Assembly: GCA_012800515.1 (NCBI GenBank)
Contig: JAAZJE010000085.1
Span: forward strand, 1-14,076
Source: Clostridiaceae bacterium
GTDB taxonomy: Bacteria > Bacillota > Clostridia > Saccharofermentanales > Fastidiosipilaceae
DNA length: 14,076 nt
Direction: 5' to 3'
Part shown: piece after piece, positions 1 to 7,824 of the stretch
Position numbering within the stretch: position 1 is the first letter of the stretch
How the letters are laid out: the number at the start of each line of letters is the position of its first letter
Translations under genes and position numbers: made by a program
Notes under the pieces: model-generated
Told to the model about the DNA's origin: nothing
Seen by the model: the letters and a program-made list of their open reading frames with translations, nothing else
The model's database searches: none

Positions 1-463
1 AATGTTTGCCGGCTTCGTGCCAGGCAATAAAAGTCCGCAGATCTTCGACGTTGTCGACCAGCGGTTTGTCAATGAATACCGGAATATCATTCTCAATAAA
101 GGGCCGGCAACGCTCGACATGCTCGGCACCGACATCCGTCGCGCAAACCACCGCGTCAACCTCTCCCAGCATATCTTCCGGTCTGTCAACCACATTGGGG
201 ATAAGTGCTGCCCGCGCAACATGCTCCGCATCACTGCGCTGATTGCAGTAAACATGCGTTATATGCGCACCCGGAATCCCGAAAGTTGACTGCGGCTGTT
301 GCGCCAAATAGGCGGGAATAACCGGAAAACCGCACGTCGCCATCTCATCACGGTCGTAACCGTTAAATATCGCACTCCATGAATAGGGATGCCCGTTGCC
401 CTCGGTCATACCCATCATACCGAGCTTTAATTCCCGGTCTCCTAAAGGCCACTTTTTCTGCAT
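1..463 (-). CDS. Gfo/Idh/MocA family oxidoreductase, N-terminal part (cut by the window edge)
   Basis: This is the first 154 residues of an NAD(P)-dependent sugar or cyclitol dehydrogenase of the Gfo/Idh/MocA family; the C-terminal substrate domain lies outside the window. The protein begins MQKKWPLGDR. A Rossmann-type start follows (LGMMGMTEGNGHPYSW, about residues 14-29), where the usual GxGxxG is replaced by a TEGNGHPYSW pattern that I associate with one branch of the family. A VDAVVCATD strand lies at 102-110, and FIDKPLVDN at 131-139 stands in the place of the family's EKP motif (Asp-Lys-Pro here); its Lys is normally catalytic or cofactor-contacting. The ATG at 463 is preceded by AGAGGAGGATTTT, an excellent ribosome binding site. 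The gene diverges from the aldolase/reductase pair, which suggests a shared pathway. The exact substrate cannot be told from this half. Confidence 0.88.
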   Translation of the reverse strand, partial: MQKKWPLGDRELKLGMMGMTEGNGHPYSWSAIFNGYDRDEMATCGFPVIPAYLAQQPQSTFGIPGAHITHVYCNQRSDAEHVARAALIPNVVDRPEDMLGEVDAVVCATDVGAEHVERCRPFIENDIPVFIDKPLVDNVEDLRTFIAWHEAGKH

Positions 464-510
464 AAAATCCTCCTCTTTTGCCACGAAAATGTATCGTTGT
501 TTTGAGTTTC

Positions 511-519
511 ATTATAGCA
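511..519 (-). promoter_or_regulatory. Extended -10 promoter for the leftward MocA-family gene
   Basis: Read leftward, the sequence is TGC TATAAT, a perfect extended -10 element (TGnTATAAT). No good -35 hexamer lies 17 bp upstream, which is typical of extended -10 promoters. The predicted transcript starts near 504 and leaves a leader of about 40 bases before the ATG at 463. Inferred from sequence only. Confidence 0.5.
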
Positions 520-622
520 CCTGACGGGCGGAGGTATATGTTAGATAATCCGTAATTTATCAGATTTTTTAGTATTTTATGTTTAATTCTCCTTTCCGCC
601 GTCGCAGGCAGTTGAAGCGATA

Positions 623-651
623 TTGAATAGAAAAGATTAACCGACTAAAAT
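623..651 (+). promoter_or_regulatory. Sigma-A-type promoter for the aldolase/aldo-keto reductase unit
   Basis: TTGAAT (623-628) and TAAAAT (646-651) are separated by exactly 17 bases. The expected transcript start is near 658, giving a leader of about 47 bases to the ATG at 705. An in-frame ATG at 663 would lie only about five bases into this transcript without a ribosome binding site, so the promoter also supports the downstream start. The rest of the divergent gap (464-622) is AT-rich and shows no other recognisable gene. Confidence 0.5.
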
Positions 652-704
652 AGATAACGTAAATGTCTGAGCAGATTGGCTCGGATAAGAAAGGAAGTTT
701 TACT

Positions 705-1490
705 ATGAAAATGCGACCAAGTAGAGTTCTGCGCGTAATGCGCGAAGGTAAGGTAGCGATCTGCATTAAAGCAAATCTGCGCGATTCCCGTTTTATTTCG
801 ATTGCCGCAATGTGCGGCTTTGATGCTGTATGGATTGACTTCGAGCACGTCCCGCAAAGCATGGACCTTGTGGAGCAGGCCGTCAATGCGGCTGCCGTAT
901 ATGATACGGATATTCTCACCCGTGTCGCCCGCGGGCCATACAGCAACTTGATTCAGCCTTTTGAGGCCGATAGCGCCGGCATCATGGTACCGCATTTAAT
1001 GAGTCTGGAGGACGCAAAGCAGGTTCAGTATTACACCAAATTCCACCCCATCGGGCGGCGTCCGATCGACGGTGGCAATGCCGATGGTAAGTTCACGCTC
1101 GTAGACGCCAATAGATATATGGAAGAGGCCAATCGCGAACGCTTCGTTATCGTGCAAATCGAGGATCCGGAGCCGGTTCCGGAAATAGAGGAGATCGCCG
1201 CTCTGCCGGGAATCGATATGCTTTTCTTCGGCCCGGCCGACTTTACACAGGGCGCGGGCATTCCAAATCAATTTGATCACCCCCTGGTCGCGGAAACCCG
1301 CGAGCTCGTAGCTAAAGTTGCCCGTCGACACGGCAAATTCGCCGGTACGGTCGGCGGCATCGGTAACTTTAAGGCATTAGTCGCCCTCGGCTACAACTTC
1401 ATTAGCATCGGTGCCGACGTCGTCGCTCTGGCCAATTACTGCCGCGAGATTGTTGATGCCTGTCACGGTCATGAAGCGGCAACGCTCTGA
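705..1490 (+). CDS. HpcH/HpaI-family class II aldolase
   Basis: A 261-residue metal-dependent retro-aldolase of the HpcH/HpaI (KDR aldolase/HpaI-like) family, which cleaves 2-keto-3-deoxy sugar acids or related 4-hydroxy-2-oxo acids to pyruvate plus an aldehyde. Family motifs are intact. WIDFEHVP (43-50) carries the catalytic base His48. LTRVARG (71-77) has the pyruvate-carboxylate Arg73. QIEDP (151-155) supplies metal ligand Glu153, and FFGPADFTQ (174-182) supplies Asp179. Length and fold order match the family. The start at 705 is chosen over an in-frame ATG at 663 because AAGGAAG lies eight bases before 705 and none precedes 663. A ribosome binding site and a gap of about 23 bases link it to the aldo/keto reductase, so the two are likely one operon. 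Context suggests sugar-acid catabolism; the true substrate is unknown. Confidence 0.92.
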   Translation: MKMRPSRVLRVMREGKVAICIKANLRDSRFISIAAMCGFDAVWIDFEHVPQSMDLVEQAVNAAAVYDTDILTRVARGPYSNLIQPFEADSAGIMVPHLMSLEDAKQVQYYTKFHPIGRRPIDGGNADGKFTLVDANRYMEEANRERFVIVQIEDPEPVPEIEEIAALPGIDMLFFGPADFTQGAGIPNQFDHPLVAETRELVAKVARRHGKFAGTVGGIGNFKALVALGYNFISIGADVVALANYCREIVDACHGHEAATL

Positions 1491-1513
1491 TATTTTGCGA
1501 ATAGGGGGAGACC

Positions 1514-2461
1514 ATGAAATACAGTAATTTAAAAGGTCAGTCGGTCTCAAGGATTACTCTGGGAACCGCACAATTGGCCAGGACTTACGGCATCTCACAC
1601 AGCGGAGTTGTTCTGACTCGCGATGACGCCTATGCTCTGCTCGCAAGTGCCGTCGCTCAGGGAGTCAATAGCATTGACACCTCAAACGATTACGGCGAAG
1701 CTGATATCGTCATCGGAGAGTGGCTGGCACGCCGGGAGACGGCGGAACAGCGTCAGGCACGGGATCTGCTACTAGGAACCAAGCTCGTCCGCGTCGACTT
1801 CAGTAGTCCGGAAGCGACACGACGTTCGCTGCGGGAGATGGCGCTGGACTGCCGCCGTCGGCTCGATATTGACACGATACCTCTGCTCATGCTTCATAGT
1901 TTTGAAGATTATGCCGGCGACCCCGAGACTGTGATGGACACGCTGCAGTCGCTCCGAGCCGACGGAGTCTGCGATCGCATCGGTATCTCCATCTATGAAA
2001 ATGACGACTATGACATGGTCGCCCAATCGGAGTTCGATGCGGTGCAAATACCGCTCAACGTCTTGAGTTGGCGGCGAATCAATGACGGCAGCATTGCCCG
2101 TCTGGCAGAGTCCGGGATTGGCATTTTCGTGCGCTCGGTCTTCCTTCAAGGTCTCTTCTTCCTGAACCGCGAAACTATGCCTGAACTTATGCACTACGCC
2201 CTTCCCTATGTGGAAAAATTCCACGGCTTTTGCCGGAAATGGGATCTCAGCCCGGCTGCCCTGGCTGTCTCCTTCGTCCTTTCAATACCCGGAATCTCTT
2301 CTCTGGTCATGGGTTGCGAAAACGAAACCCAACTGACGGAAAATGTCCGACTGGTCAATTCGTCCGTCACGCTGGATTCCGAGCAGATGGAGGAACTGCG
2401 CCGGGCCTTCGCCGACGTACCGCTCGAGATAACCTCGCCCTCCCTGTGGCCCAAGCCCTAA
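1514..2461 (+). CDS. Aldo/keto reductase
   Basis: A 315-residue NAD(P)H-dependent aldo/keto reductase, a TIM-barrel enzyme that interconverts sugar or other aldehydes and alcohols. The catalytic tetrad is complete: Asp55 and Tyr60 in SIDTSNDYGEAD (53-64), Lys90 in LGTKLVR, and His128 in LLMLHSFED. The N-terminal strand LGTAQLARTYGI and the later segment FVRSVFLQGLFF are typical of the AKR branch found in sugar and polysaccharide loci. The C-terminal part (SFVLSIPGISSLVMGCEN) matches the cofactor-phosphate region. AGGGGGAGACC precedes the ATG. It lies 23 bases after the aldolase stop and ends just before an intrinsic terminator, so it is the last gene of that unit. It could reduce the aldehyde released by the aldolase, but this is inference. 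Confidence 0.92.
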   Translation: MKYSNLKGQSVSRITLGTAQLARTYGISHSGVVLTRDDAYALLASAVAQGVNSIDTSNDYGEADIVIGEWLARRETAEQRQARDLLLGTKLVRVDFSSPEATRRSLREMALDCRRRLDIDTIPLLMLHSFEDYAGDPETVMDTLQSLRADGVCDRIGISIYENDDYDMVAQSEFDAVQIPLNVLSWRRINDGSIARLAESGIGIFVRSVFLQGLFFLNRETMPELMHYALPYVEKFHGFCRKWDLSPAALAVSFVLSIPGISSLVMGCENETQLTENVRLVNSSVTLDSEQMEELRRAFADVPLEITSPSLWPKP

Positions 2462-2484
2462 GTAACAAACAGCGAAACCCAAAG

Positions 2485-2517
2485 AAGGCCGCGTCTCTCC
2501 GGGAGTCGCGGCCTTTT
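2485..2517 (+). terminator. Intrinsic terminator between convergent genes
   Basis: AAGGCCGCG (2485-2493) pairs perfectly with CGCGGCCTT (2507-2515) around a 13-base loop, followed by TTTTCGGTTTT. It sits 23 bases after the aldo/keto reductase stop. Read leftward the hairpin is followed by TTCTTT, so it may also end the leftward hydrolase transcript. Confidence 0.8.
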
Positions 2518-2545
2518 CGGTTTTATCCTCTGTCGTTTTAGCTTG

Positions 2546-3961
2546 CTAGTCCATGTCTATTCCCTTTGGATCGGAAAAGCTCTTCTGGCGCTGACGTATA
2601 TGCGGTCGTGCGGTAGCCTCAATCGCATGCAGAGTAGCACCGTTCAACTCAACGGCTATACGTAGCCGGCGATTCAGTACCGAGCTTAATTCAGCCCCAC
2701 GCCAGACCGGTTTGGCCTGAACCGAGTCACTGAATTCCAGCGGCACACAGTCATCAAAGCTGAAGCCCTCAAGGAATTCTCCCCTCGCGTCCATCAATGC
2801 ACAACGCACCGAGCCACAGGCCGCATTGTAGTTCAAGGCCAGATCCTCCTCCATCAACTCAAGGCTCTTGGTAATAACCAGACCGCCGTTTCCGACACTT
2901 TCCAGACCGCAGAATCGATCTTTGCCGATTCTATATACCGGAGACCCGCCGGTTATGCCGGCGGCCTTGAGAATATCATGCATAATCTGGTTATTCTCTG
3001 AAGTTCCGTGTACATACATTGAGCCTCCGAACAGAATATAGTAGTCTCTGCCGTCGGCACTCAAACACATATCCTGGACGCTCAGTCCGGCCCAACCGGG
3101 ATTCGGTGCCGGCGGACGCTCAACCAAAGGGCGTTCGTTACCGGTCTGATAGAAAACAGATCCGTCATAACTGTAGACGAGTTCCGGCTCAATCACACCG
3201 AACATCTTCGAAAAATCCCGATCCTGCAGGGATGTTCTGTATCTCCATAACAGGCCGTAGAATATCCCGTCACACCACTGCACAGTCATGCCGTAGTATT
3301 GGGTCTGCCAGCAATCGTTATTGTAATTTGCTCCCGGATGCAGAATCATGCGCGGCTCGCTCCAATTGCGCAGATCTTTGGAAGTACGCACCGAGACACG
3401 TCGGTCGACATAGGCCGAACGGTAGAGAAGGTTATACTCTTCCGTACAGGGATTGTAGAATAAATTATTGCCCGTATCGCTTGTGTAAGGGTGAACAACC
3501 AGGTCGGGACGGTGTTCCCAGTTAATGCCGTCCGGCGAGAAGGCCAAAACAACCGGATAATTGGCGTGTCCTTTAGCCGGTTTGGTTCCCATTCTGGTCA
3601 TACCGCAGAATTTGTAGCGACGCGCGGGATCCGGCTCGTATTCATCGAGAATGACCGAAGCACCATGAACGCCGCCTTCGCCGTCAAAAATGAAGTCTTC
3701 CCCTTTATCGGTATAGACCGGGACAAATTCCTTCATATCGGTACTCTCGGCCAAACACAACAGACGCGGTCCGTCATTGCCGACCTTTATCGGTCGTTCA
3801 TAGAAAACACGATACTTGCCGATCCGGGGATCATAGCACAGCGACGAGTAGGCTCCGGCCGGCGCCAAGGCATGAAACTCCGGCGTATACCACCGCCGCA
3901 ATGTTCCGGGGCGGAAGTCGATAAAATAGTCATCAAAGAAATTTAACTTTACGCGATTCAT
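2546..3961 (-). CDS. Cytoplasmic five-bladed beta-propeller glycosidase-like protein (GH43/GH32/GH130-like fold)
   Basis: A 471-residue protein without signal peptide. Its repeated blade motifs resemble the beta-fructosidase/arabinanase superfamily: FFDDYFID (8-15), a YSSLCYDPRIGKYRVFYE strand pair, then segments of the type 'AFSPDGINWEHR', 'VSVRTSKDLRNWSEPR' and 'YSYDGSVFYQTGNERPLVER', where the Asp-Gly...Trp turns mark the blades. The catalytic acids cannot be assigned with confidence, so hydrolase versus phosphorylase is open. TTG at 3979 is an alternative start, but ATG at 3961 has AGAAAGAG just upstream and is preferred. It lies last in the leftward importer cluster, behind two stem-loops, and so probably acts on the imported oligosaccharide. 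Family placement is moderately sure; the substrate is unknown. Confidence 0.75.
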   Translation of the reverse strand: MNRVKLNFFDDYFIDFRPGTLRRWYTPEFHALAPAGAYSSLCYDPRIGKYRVFYERPIKVGNDGPRLLCLAESTDMKEFVPVYTDKGEDFIFDGEGGVHGASVILDEYEPDPARRYKFCGMTRMGTKPAKGHANYPVVLAFSPDGINWEHRPDLVVHPYTSDTGNNLFYNPCTEEYNLLYRSAYVDRRVSVRTSKDLRNWSEPRMILHPGANYNNDCWQTQYYGMTVQWCDGIFYGLLWRYRTSLQDRDFSKMFGVIEPELVYSYDGSVFYQTGNERPLVERPPAPNPGWAGLSVQDMCLSADGRDYYILFGGSMYVHGTSENNQIMHDILKAAGITGGSPVYRIGKDRFCGLESVGNGGLVITKSLELMEEDLALNYNAACGSVRCALMDARGEFLEGFSFDDCVPLEFSDSVQAKPVWRGAELSSVLNRRLRIAVELNGATLHAIEATARPHIRQRQKSFSDPKGIDMD

Positions 3962-4015
3962 AACACTCTTTCTAACCAATCATAAAAAACGAAGCGTAAA
4001 AAAGACGAACATACG

Positions 4016-4075
4016 AGGAGCCGCCACCCCGCGGGCAACGGCTCCTACGAAGATCTCTTAGGATTTATTTCCTAA
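4016..4075 (-). terminator. Two stem-loops between binding-protein and hydrolase genes (partial terminator or 3' stabiliser)
   Basis: Directly after the binding-protein stop come two hairpins: TTAGGA/TCCTAA (4058-4063 with 4070-4075, six-base loop) and AGGAGCCG/CGGCTCCT (4016-4023 with 4039-4046). In the leftward direction a TTTTTT run follows, but about 12 bases beyond the second stem (3998-4003). The distance makes a leaky terminator or mRNA 3'-end stabiliser likelier than a full stop. This would give more binding protein than hydrolase, as is common in importer operons. Confidence 0.55.
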
Positions 4076-4079
4076 TTTC

Positions 4080-5768
4080 TTACCACACATGCTCCTTCAT
4101 CCACGGAAGCATGTCCTTCTCGTAGATGACTTGTTTGCCATCCGACTTATAGACTTTCTTGCCGTACTTTTCCCACTGCTCGTTGCGCTCTTTGGTCATC
4201 TGGTTCAGAGCAATATTCTCCAGTTCCGCGATCTTGGCATCCCACTGATCCATACCGAGTTTGCCGGTTACCATGTCAGTCAACATCTCGGTAATATAGG
4301 TACTCGCAACCGTGCTCAGTTCGTAATACTCATTATCACCCGTCGTATAGTCGTAAATCAGACCCGTATCAGGCTCATAGATGATCTGCTTCATTCTCTC
4401 GTCGGAATAGAATATCCTGAACCAATTCGGTTTTTGGGAATCAATGTAATGGTTGCCGAGCGGGCCGGGATCAAAGAGTTCATTTTCATGCTCGAAGGTC
4501 ACAACCATTTCGGTTTCTGCTCCGTATGTTGAGTACTGACCCACATAGGCCTTGTCACCCGTCTCACGAATCAGCTTCCGGTTTTCAATTCTATAGTTAA
4601 GGCCTTCGATTCCGTAATGAGTTAACATGCGTATATCGCGATCTCCCATCCTATCCAAGAAATACAAGACCGCGTCGATATTCTTCGTATTGGCATTTAT
4701 GTTCGTAAATTCGGAGGCAAACGAATTGCCCACCAATTTGGCAGGTTTATCGCCCGAAAGCGTGCCCTTCGTGTACTCGAACCTATGCTTCGGATTTTCC
4801 TCCATCAGTGCTTTGTTCGGGTTGATCGCGGTCGTACACCAGGATGTCAGAACGCCGATTTCGCCGGCCGACATGAGCTGAGTCGTCGCTTGTGTATTCG
4901 CCGTAATGAATTCCGGATGCAGATAGCCCTTCTCGTACCATTCACGTACTTTGGCGACAAAGTTTTTCCAGCCGGGATCCTGAATCGGGTGGCGCAGTGT
5001 TCCGTTGTCGTCCCACCAGCCCGTTGCGCAATCCGTGAAAGCTCCGGATAACACAAGCCCCATAGCGCCCAGCATGCCTTTGGACGACACGGTAAAGAGC
5101 GGATACTTTGACGGATCCATCGCTTTAAATGCCACCAAAATCTCATCGAGGTCGGCAATTGTTTCGGGCATATCCAGGTTGCATTGCGCTAACCAATCCT
5201 CGCGGACAGCTAAAGTATACCCCATTGTTCCTCCGTAGCCGCCCGGACCGAGTCTCGGAAGAGAATAATGCTTTCCGTCCGCAGTCGGATACATTCTGGC
5301 CAGATCAAAGGACTGCTTCGCTAAATTGGGAAACTCTTCCGTCCGATCCAGATGAGAAGTAAGGTCGTACAGATAGCCCTTGGACACATAGTCCTCCATC
5401 CTCCCCCGACCGTTATACATTATATCAATATCCGGATTGGCCGCGAGGAGACGGTCGGTTGCCGCCCAACCCTCACTGGCCGGGCAGATATACCATTCCG
5501 TCGTGATTCCCAGACGCTTGTTCAGTTCCGCCAAGACCGCCTCGTTATGCGGCGAATCCTGTTGATACGAAGTCACCTTAACGGTTACACCTTTAAATTG
5601 CGCCGGATCCAGCCTTGTTTTCCCCGCCGGAGGATCGGTCTTGCCTGCCGGAGGATCGGTCTTGCCTGCCGGCGGATCGGTCGATTTCGACGTACCCGAT
5701 TGGCAACCCCCGAGTCCCAATAGGAACAGTACCGCAATCAGTAATATTGCTATTACTTTTCTTTTCAT
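4080..5768 (-). CDS. Lipoprotein extracellular sugar-binding protein (LplA/YtcQ-like, ABC importer family 1)
   Basis: A 562-residue extracellular solute-binding protein that captures a carbohydrate outside the membrane and hands it to the two permeases encoded just upstream. The N terminus is a lipoprotein signal: MKRK, a hydrophobic stretch, then lipobox LGGC with Cys22 as the lipidated residue. A short linker has three copies of DPPAGKT (31-51). The mature domain starts near GVTVKVTSYQQDS, and the Trp-rich middle (GWAATDRLLAANPDIDIMY and 'CNLDMPETIADLDEILVAFKA') matches the large LplA/YtcQ-type binding proteins of Bacillota, which are longer than MalE. AAGGAGAACAATCG precedes the ATG. It follows the LplC-like permease by 28 bases in the same operon. 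The ligand cannot be read from the sequence. Confidence 0.92.
   Translation of the reverse strand: MKRKVIAILLIAVLFLLGLGGCQSGTSKSTDPPAGKTDPPAGKTDPPAGKTRLDPAQFKGVTVKVTSYQQDSPHNEAVLAELNKRLGITTEWYICPASEGWAATDRLLAANPDIDIMYNGRGRMEDYVSKGYLYDLTSHLDRTEEFPNLAKQSFDLARMYPTADGKHYSLPRLGPGGYGGTMGYTLAVREDWLAQCNLDMPETIADLDEILVAFKAMDPSKYPLFTVSSKGMLGAMGLVLSGAFTDCATGWWDDNGTLRHPIQDPGWKNFVAKVREWYEKGYLHPEFITANTQATTQLMSAGEIGVLTSWCTTAINPNKALMEENPKHRFEYTKGTLSGDKPAKLVGNSFASEFTNINANTKNIDAVLYFLDRMGDRDIRMLTHYGIEGLNYRIENRKLIRETGDKAYVGQYSTYGAETEMVVTFEHENELFDPGPLGNHYIDSQKPNWFRIFYSDERMKQIIYEPDTGLIYDYTTGDNEYYELSTVASTYITEMLTDMVTGKLGMDQWDAKIAELENIALNQMTKERNEQWEKYGKKVYKSDGKQVIYEKDMLPWMKEHVW
5620..5682 (-). repeat. Three tandem 21-base repeats inside the binding-protein gene
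   Basis: Three head-to-tail units (5620-5640, 5641-5661, 5662-5682) encode the peptide DPPAGKT three times just after the lipidated Cys. The last two units differ at one base, and the first differs at two, so the expansion is fairly recent. The peptide is a Pro-rich spacer that holds the binding domain away from the membrane; copy number probably varies between strains. Confidence 0.9.
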
Positions 5769-5796
5769 TCGATTGTTCTCCTTTTCTTTTTTTGCT

Positions 5797-6678
5797 CTAT
5801 TCTTTCACCGAACCGATCAGAATACCCTTAACAAAATACTTCTGTATAAAAGGGTAGACTATAACGATCGGAACAGTGGTAGCAACTATGGCTGCCATTT
5901 TTAATGTTTCGGGAGTCGGCGTAATCATATCCTGCATCACTCCCATCGCATCAAGTTCCAGCTGAGACAGGGTCACCATCTTACGCAGATAGGTTTGCAT
6001 GGGCACGTTGTTTATCCCCTGTCGCATATAGGCAATGGCCGTGAACCAATCATTCCAATGAGCGACGGCAACAAAGAGACTTACCGTAGCGATGCCCGGC
6101 TTGGCCAGAGGGAGAATTATCCGGAAAAGTATTGTCGACTCGGATGCGCCGTCCAAACGCGCCGATTCCGGCAGGCTCTCAGGAATCGTATTTATAAAAT
6201 TACGTAGCAAGAGAGCATTAAAAACGCTGATTCCCATCGGAAATATATAGACCAAAAAGTTGTTGTACAAACCAAGATCTTTATAGAGAAGCAGGCGGGG
6301 GATTAGGCCACCGTCAAAATACATCATGAAGACCATAAATAGCATTAGAAGCCTGTATCCGGGCATGTCTTTTTTGGTCATCGCATAAGCAAGAATTATG
6401 GTGAGCAGCATAGCAAACGGTACCCCGATTACCACTCGCTGAACACTAATCCAAAATGAAGATAAAATTGAGCCCTCAGTAAAAATGAATTTATAATTAC
6501 GCGCGCTGAAGGAACGAGGGATAAAAATCACGCCGCCGGTACGGAAAAATTCATTCTCACTAACTATGGATCCGTTTACCACTAATATGAACGGCATAAC
6601 CGTAATCACGACAATGAATAAAATAATTGTCGTATTTATTACACGAAATATCTTGCCGCCTGTAGTTTCCTTGTACAT
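5797..6678 (-). CDS. Carbohydrate ABC importer permease, LplC/YtcP-like (MalG family)
   Basis: A 293-residue inner-membrane permease with about six transmembrane helices (the first at about 13-35, later ones around 83-101, 107-125, 139-160, 197-215 and 261-278). The cytoplasmic EAA loop that docks on the ATPase is at about 170-197 (LPESARLDGASE, then ILPLAKPG). The C terminus YPFIQKYFVKGILIGSVKE is the standard ending of this permease family. The start ATG at 6678 has AGGAGAGGACG before it. It lies 18 bases downstream of the LplB-like permease and 28 bases upstream of the binding protein, so the three form one operon and one transporter. No ATPase gene is nearby; a shared MsmX-type ATPase encoded elsewhere is expected. 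Confidence 0.94.
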   Translation of the reverse strand: MYKETTGGKIFRVINTTIILFIVVITVMPFILVVNGSIVSENEFFRTGGVIFIPRSFSARNYKFIFTEGSILSSFWISVQRVVIGVPFAMLLTIILAYAMTKKDMPGYRLLMLFMVFMMYFDGGLIPRLLLYKDLGLYNNFLVYIFPMGISVFNALLLRNFINTIPESLPESARLDGASESTILFRIILPLAKPGIATVSLFVAVAHWNDWFTAIAYMRQGINNVPMQTYLRKMVTLSQLELDAMGVMQDMITPTPETLKMAAIVATTVPIVIVYPFIQKYFVKGILIGSVKE

Positions 6679-6696
6679 CGTCCTCTCCTTCTTTCC

Positions 6697-7629
6697 CTAC
6701 CACATTGAATATTTGACGACACGACGCGAGAAGAAATTAGCCGACATTACCAAAATAAAAGCAACAACGGATTTGAACAACCCTACGGCTGTATTAAAAG
6801 CGTATTCGCCCCTTTCAAAGCCCTGTCTAAAGACGTAAGTATCGATAATATCACCGACCTCATATACGGCTGAATTGTACATGTTATAAATCTGATCAAA
6901 ACCGCCCGACAGGATACCGGCCAGACCCAATGTCGTCAACATAACAATCGTCGGCGCCAAGGATGGCAACGAAATATAAATCATGCGGTGAAAACGATTG
7001 GCACCGTCGATATGTGCCGCTTCGTACAATTCCTGGTCGACGGAACTCAGGGCGGCAATGTAGATAATGGAGTTCCAACCCAGTCCTTTCCATATTCCGG
7101 TAACTATAATCGTCCCGACGAAATATTTCGGATCTCCCAAAAAATAAATCGGTTCCCCGCCAAAGAATTTAATTATGGAGTTAATCGCGCCGTACTGCGG
7201 CGAAAGCATTAAAGTAAAAATACCACCGGCGACGACCCAGGAAATGAAGTAAGGCAGGTAGGAGATTGTCTGTACCGTACGCTTAAACAGCATGCTACGC
7301 ACCTCATTCAGAAGCAACGCAAATATGACTGCCGACGGGATTGACGTAATCAGGCGCAGGAAGCTGATTTTTATTGTATTGCCGAGGACACGGGGAAAAT
7401 AGTGGTTCGTGAACAACTTCTTAAAGTGTTTAAAGTTGTTCCAGGGACTATCCCAGATGCCCTTCATAATATTATAGTCCTTGAACGCGATTTGTAATCC
7501 GTATATTGGTCCTAACTTAAAAATAAAAAACCAAAGCATCACCGGTATCATGAGAAAATAGATCGGCAAATACCGACGAAATCTCTTTCCGAGAGCCGAA
7601 GATTTAACAACTCCGGTTCCTTTGCTCAT
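6697..7629 (-). CDS. Carbohydrate ABC importer permease, LplB/YteP-like (MalF family)
   Basis: A 310-residue permease that pairs with the LplC-like protein. The N-terminal helix is followed by the typical FKLGPIYGLQIAFKDYN stretch (37-53) of LplB/YteP proteins. The EAA loop is at 200-226 (ELYEAAHIDGANRF, then YISLPSLAP). The end SRRVVKYSMW is also typical. Start choice is difficult: ATG at 7629 has only AAAAAAAAGAA before it. The best ribosome binding site, AAGGAAGG (7653-7660), is seven bases before another ATG at 7645 that is out of frame by one base, because of an A8 run (7633-7640). If the run were A7, the protein would begin MAKKEMSKGTG. This is the first gene of the importer operon. Confidence 0.92.
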   Translation of the reverse strand: MSKGTGVVKSSALGKRFRRYLPIYFLMIPVMLWFFIFKLGPIYGLQIAFKDYNIMKGIWDSPWNNFKHFKKLFTNHYFPRVLGNTIKISFLRLITSIPSAVIFALLLNEVRSMLFKRTVQTISYLPYFISWVVAGGIFTLMLSPQYGAINSIIKFFGGEPIYFLGDPKYFVGTIIVTGIWKGLGWNSIIYIAALSSVDQELYEAAHIDGANRFHRMIYISLPSLAPTIVMLTTLGLAGILSGGFDQIYNMYNSAVYEVGDIIDTYVFRQGFERGEYAFNTAVGLFKSVVAFILVMSANFFSRRVVKYSMW

Positions 7630-7645
7630 TTCTTTTTTTTGCCAT
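7604..7645 (-). CDS. Possible 13-codon leader ORF overlapping the LplB-like start
   Basis: ATG at 7645 has the best ribosome binding site in the region (AAGGAAGG, seven-base gap). It encodes MAKKRNEQRNRSC and then stops at TAA (7604-7606), overlapping the first eight codons of the permease in another frame. It may be a real coupling leader, or it may only mark the true start of the permease with one A too many in the A8 run. I cannot decide between these from one sequence. Confidence 0.3.
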   Translation of the reverse strand: MAKKRNEQRNRSC

Positions 7646-7667
7646 AAGAAAACCTTCCTTATAAGGA

Positions 7668-7697
7668 ACTATACTACTGCCATCCAGCGATCAGCAA
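7668..7697 (-). promoter_or_regulatory. Promoter of the leftward importer operon
   Basis: Read leftward, TTGCTG (7692-7697) and TATAGT (7668-7673) are separated by 18 bases. The transcript would start near 7661, right before the AAGGAAGG ribosome binding site. A perfect 10-base palindrome, CCTTATAAGG (7657-7666), overlaps that start region and could be an operator. The -35 is only a partial match, which fits a promoter needing an activator such as the neighbouring AraC-family protein. Confidence 0.4.
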
Positions 7698-7767
7698 TGC
7701 TTTTAGGAGTCGTGTCCACATCTTAATGTCATGTAATGCTAATAAATCACCATTTGTCATGTGCCAG

Positions 7768-7802
7768 ACAAAAATTATGCAGAATATACACAAAAATTAC
7801 GC
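7768..7802 (+). promoter_or_regulatory. Candidate AraC-family operator: two direct half-sites 22 bp apart
   Basis: ACAAAAATTATGC (7768-7780) and ACAAAAATTACGC (7790-7802) differ at one of 13 bases and are spaced 22 bp start to start, about two helical turns. Direct repeats at 21-22 bp are the classic layout for AraC-family binding. They lie in the divergent gap between the regulator and the importer operon, just upstream of the regulator's own -10 element. Assignment to this regulator is inference. Confidence 0.5.
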
Positions 7803-7824
7803 GAAGAGCCCCTACGATTATTTA

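Noticed and set aside
663..704. Upstream ATG start for the aldolase
   Set aside because: It lies about five bases after the predicted transcript start and lacks a ribosome binding site, while the ATG at 705 has AAGGAAG at the right distance.
6978..6993. Catabolite-responsive (cre-like) element, TGAAAACGATTGG
   Set aside because: It breaks the consensus in its right half and lies inside the LplB-like coding region, so chance similarity is likelier.
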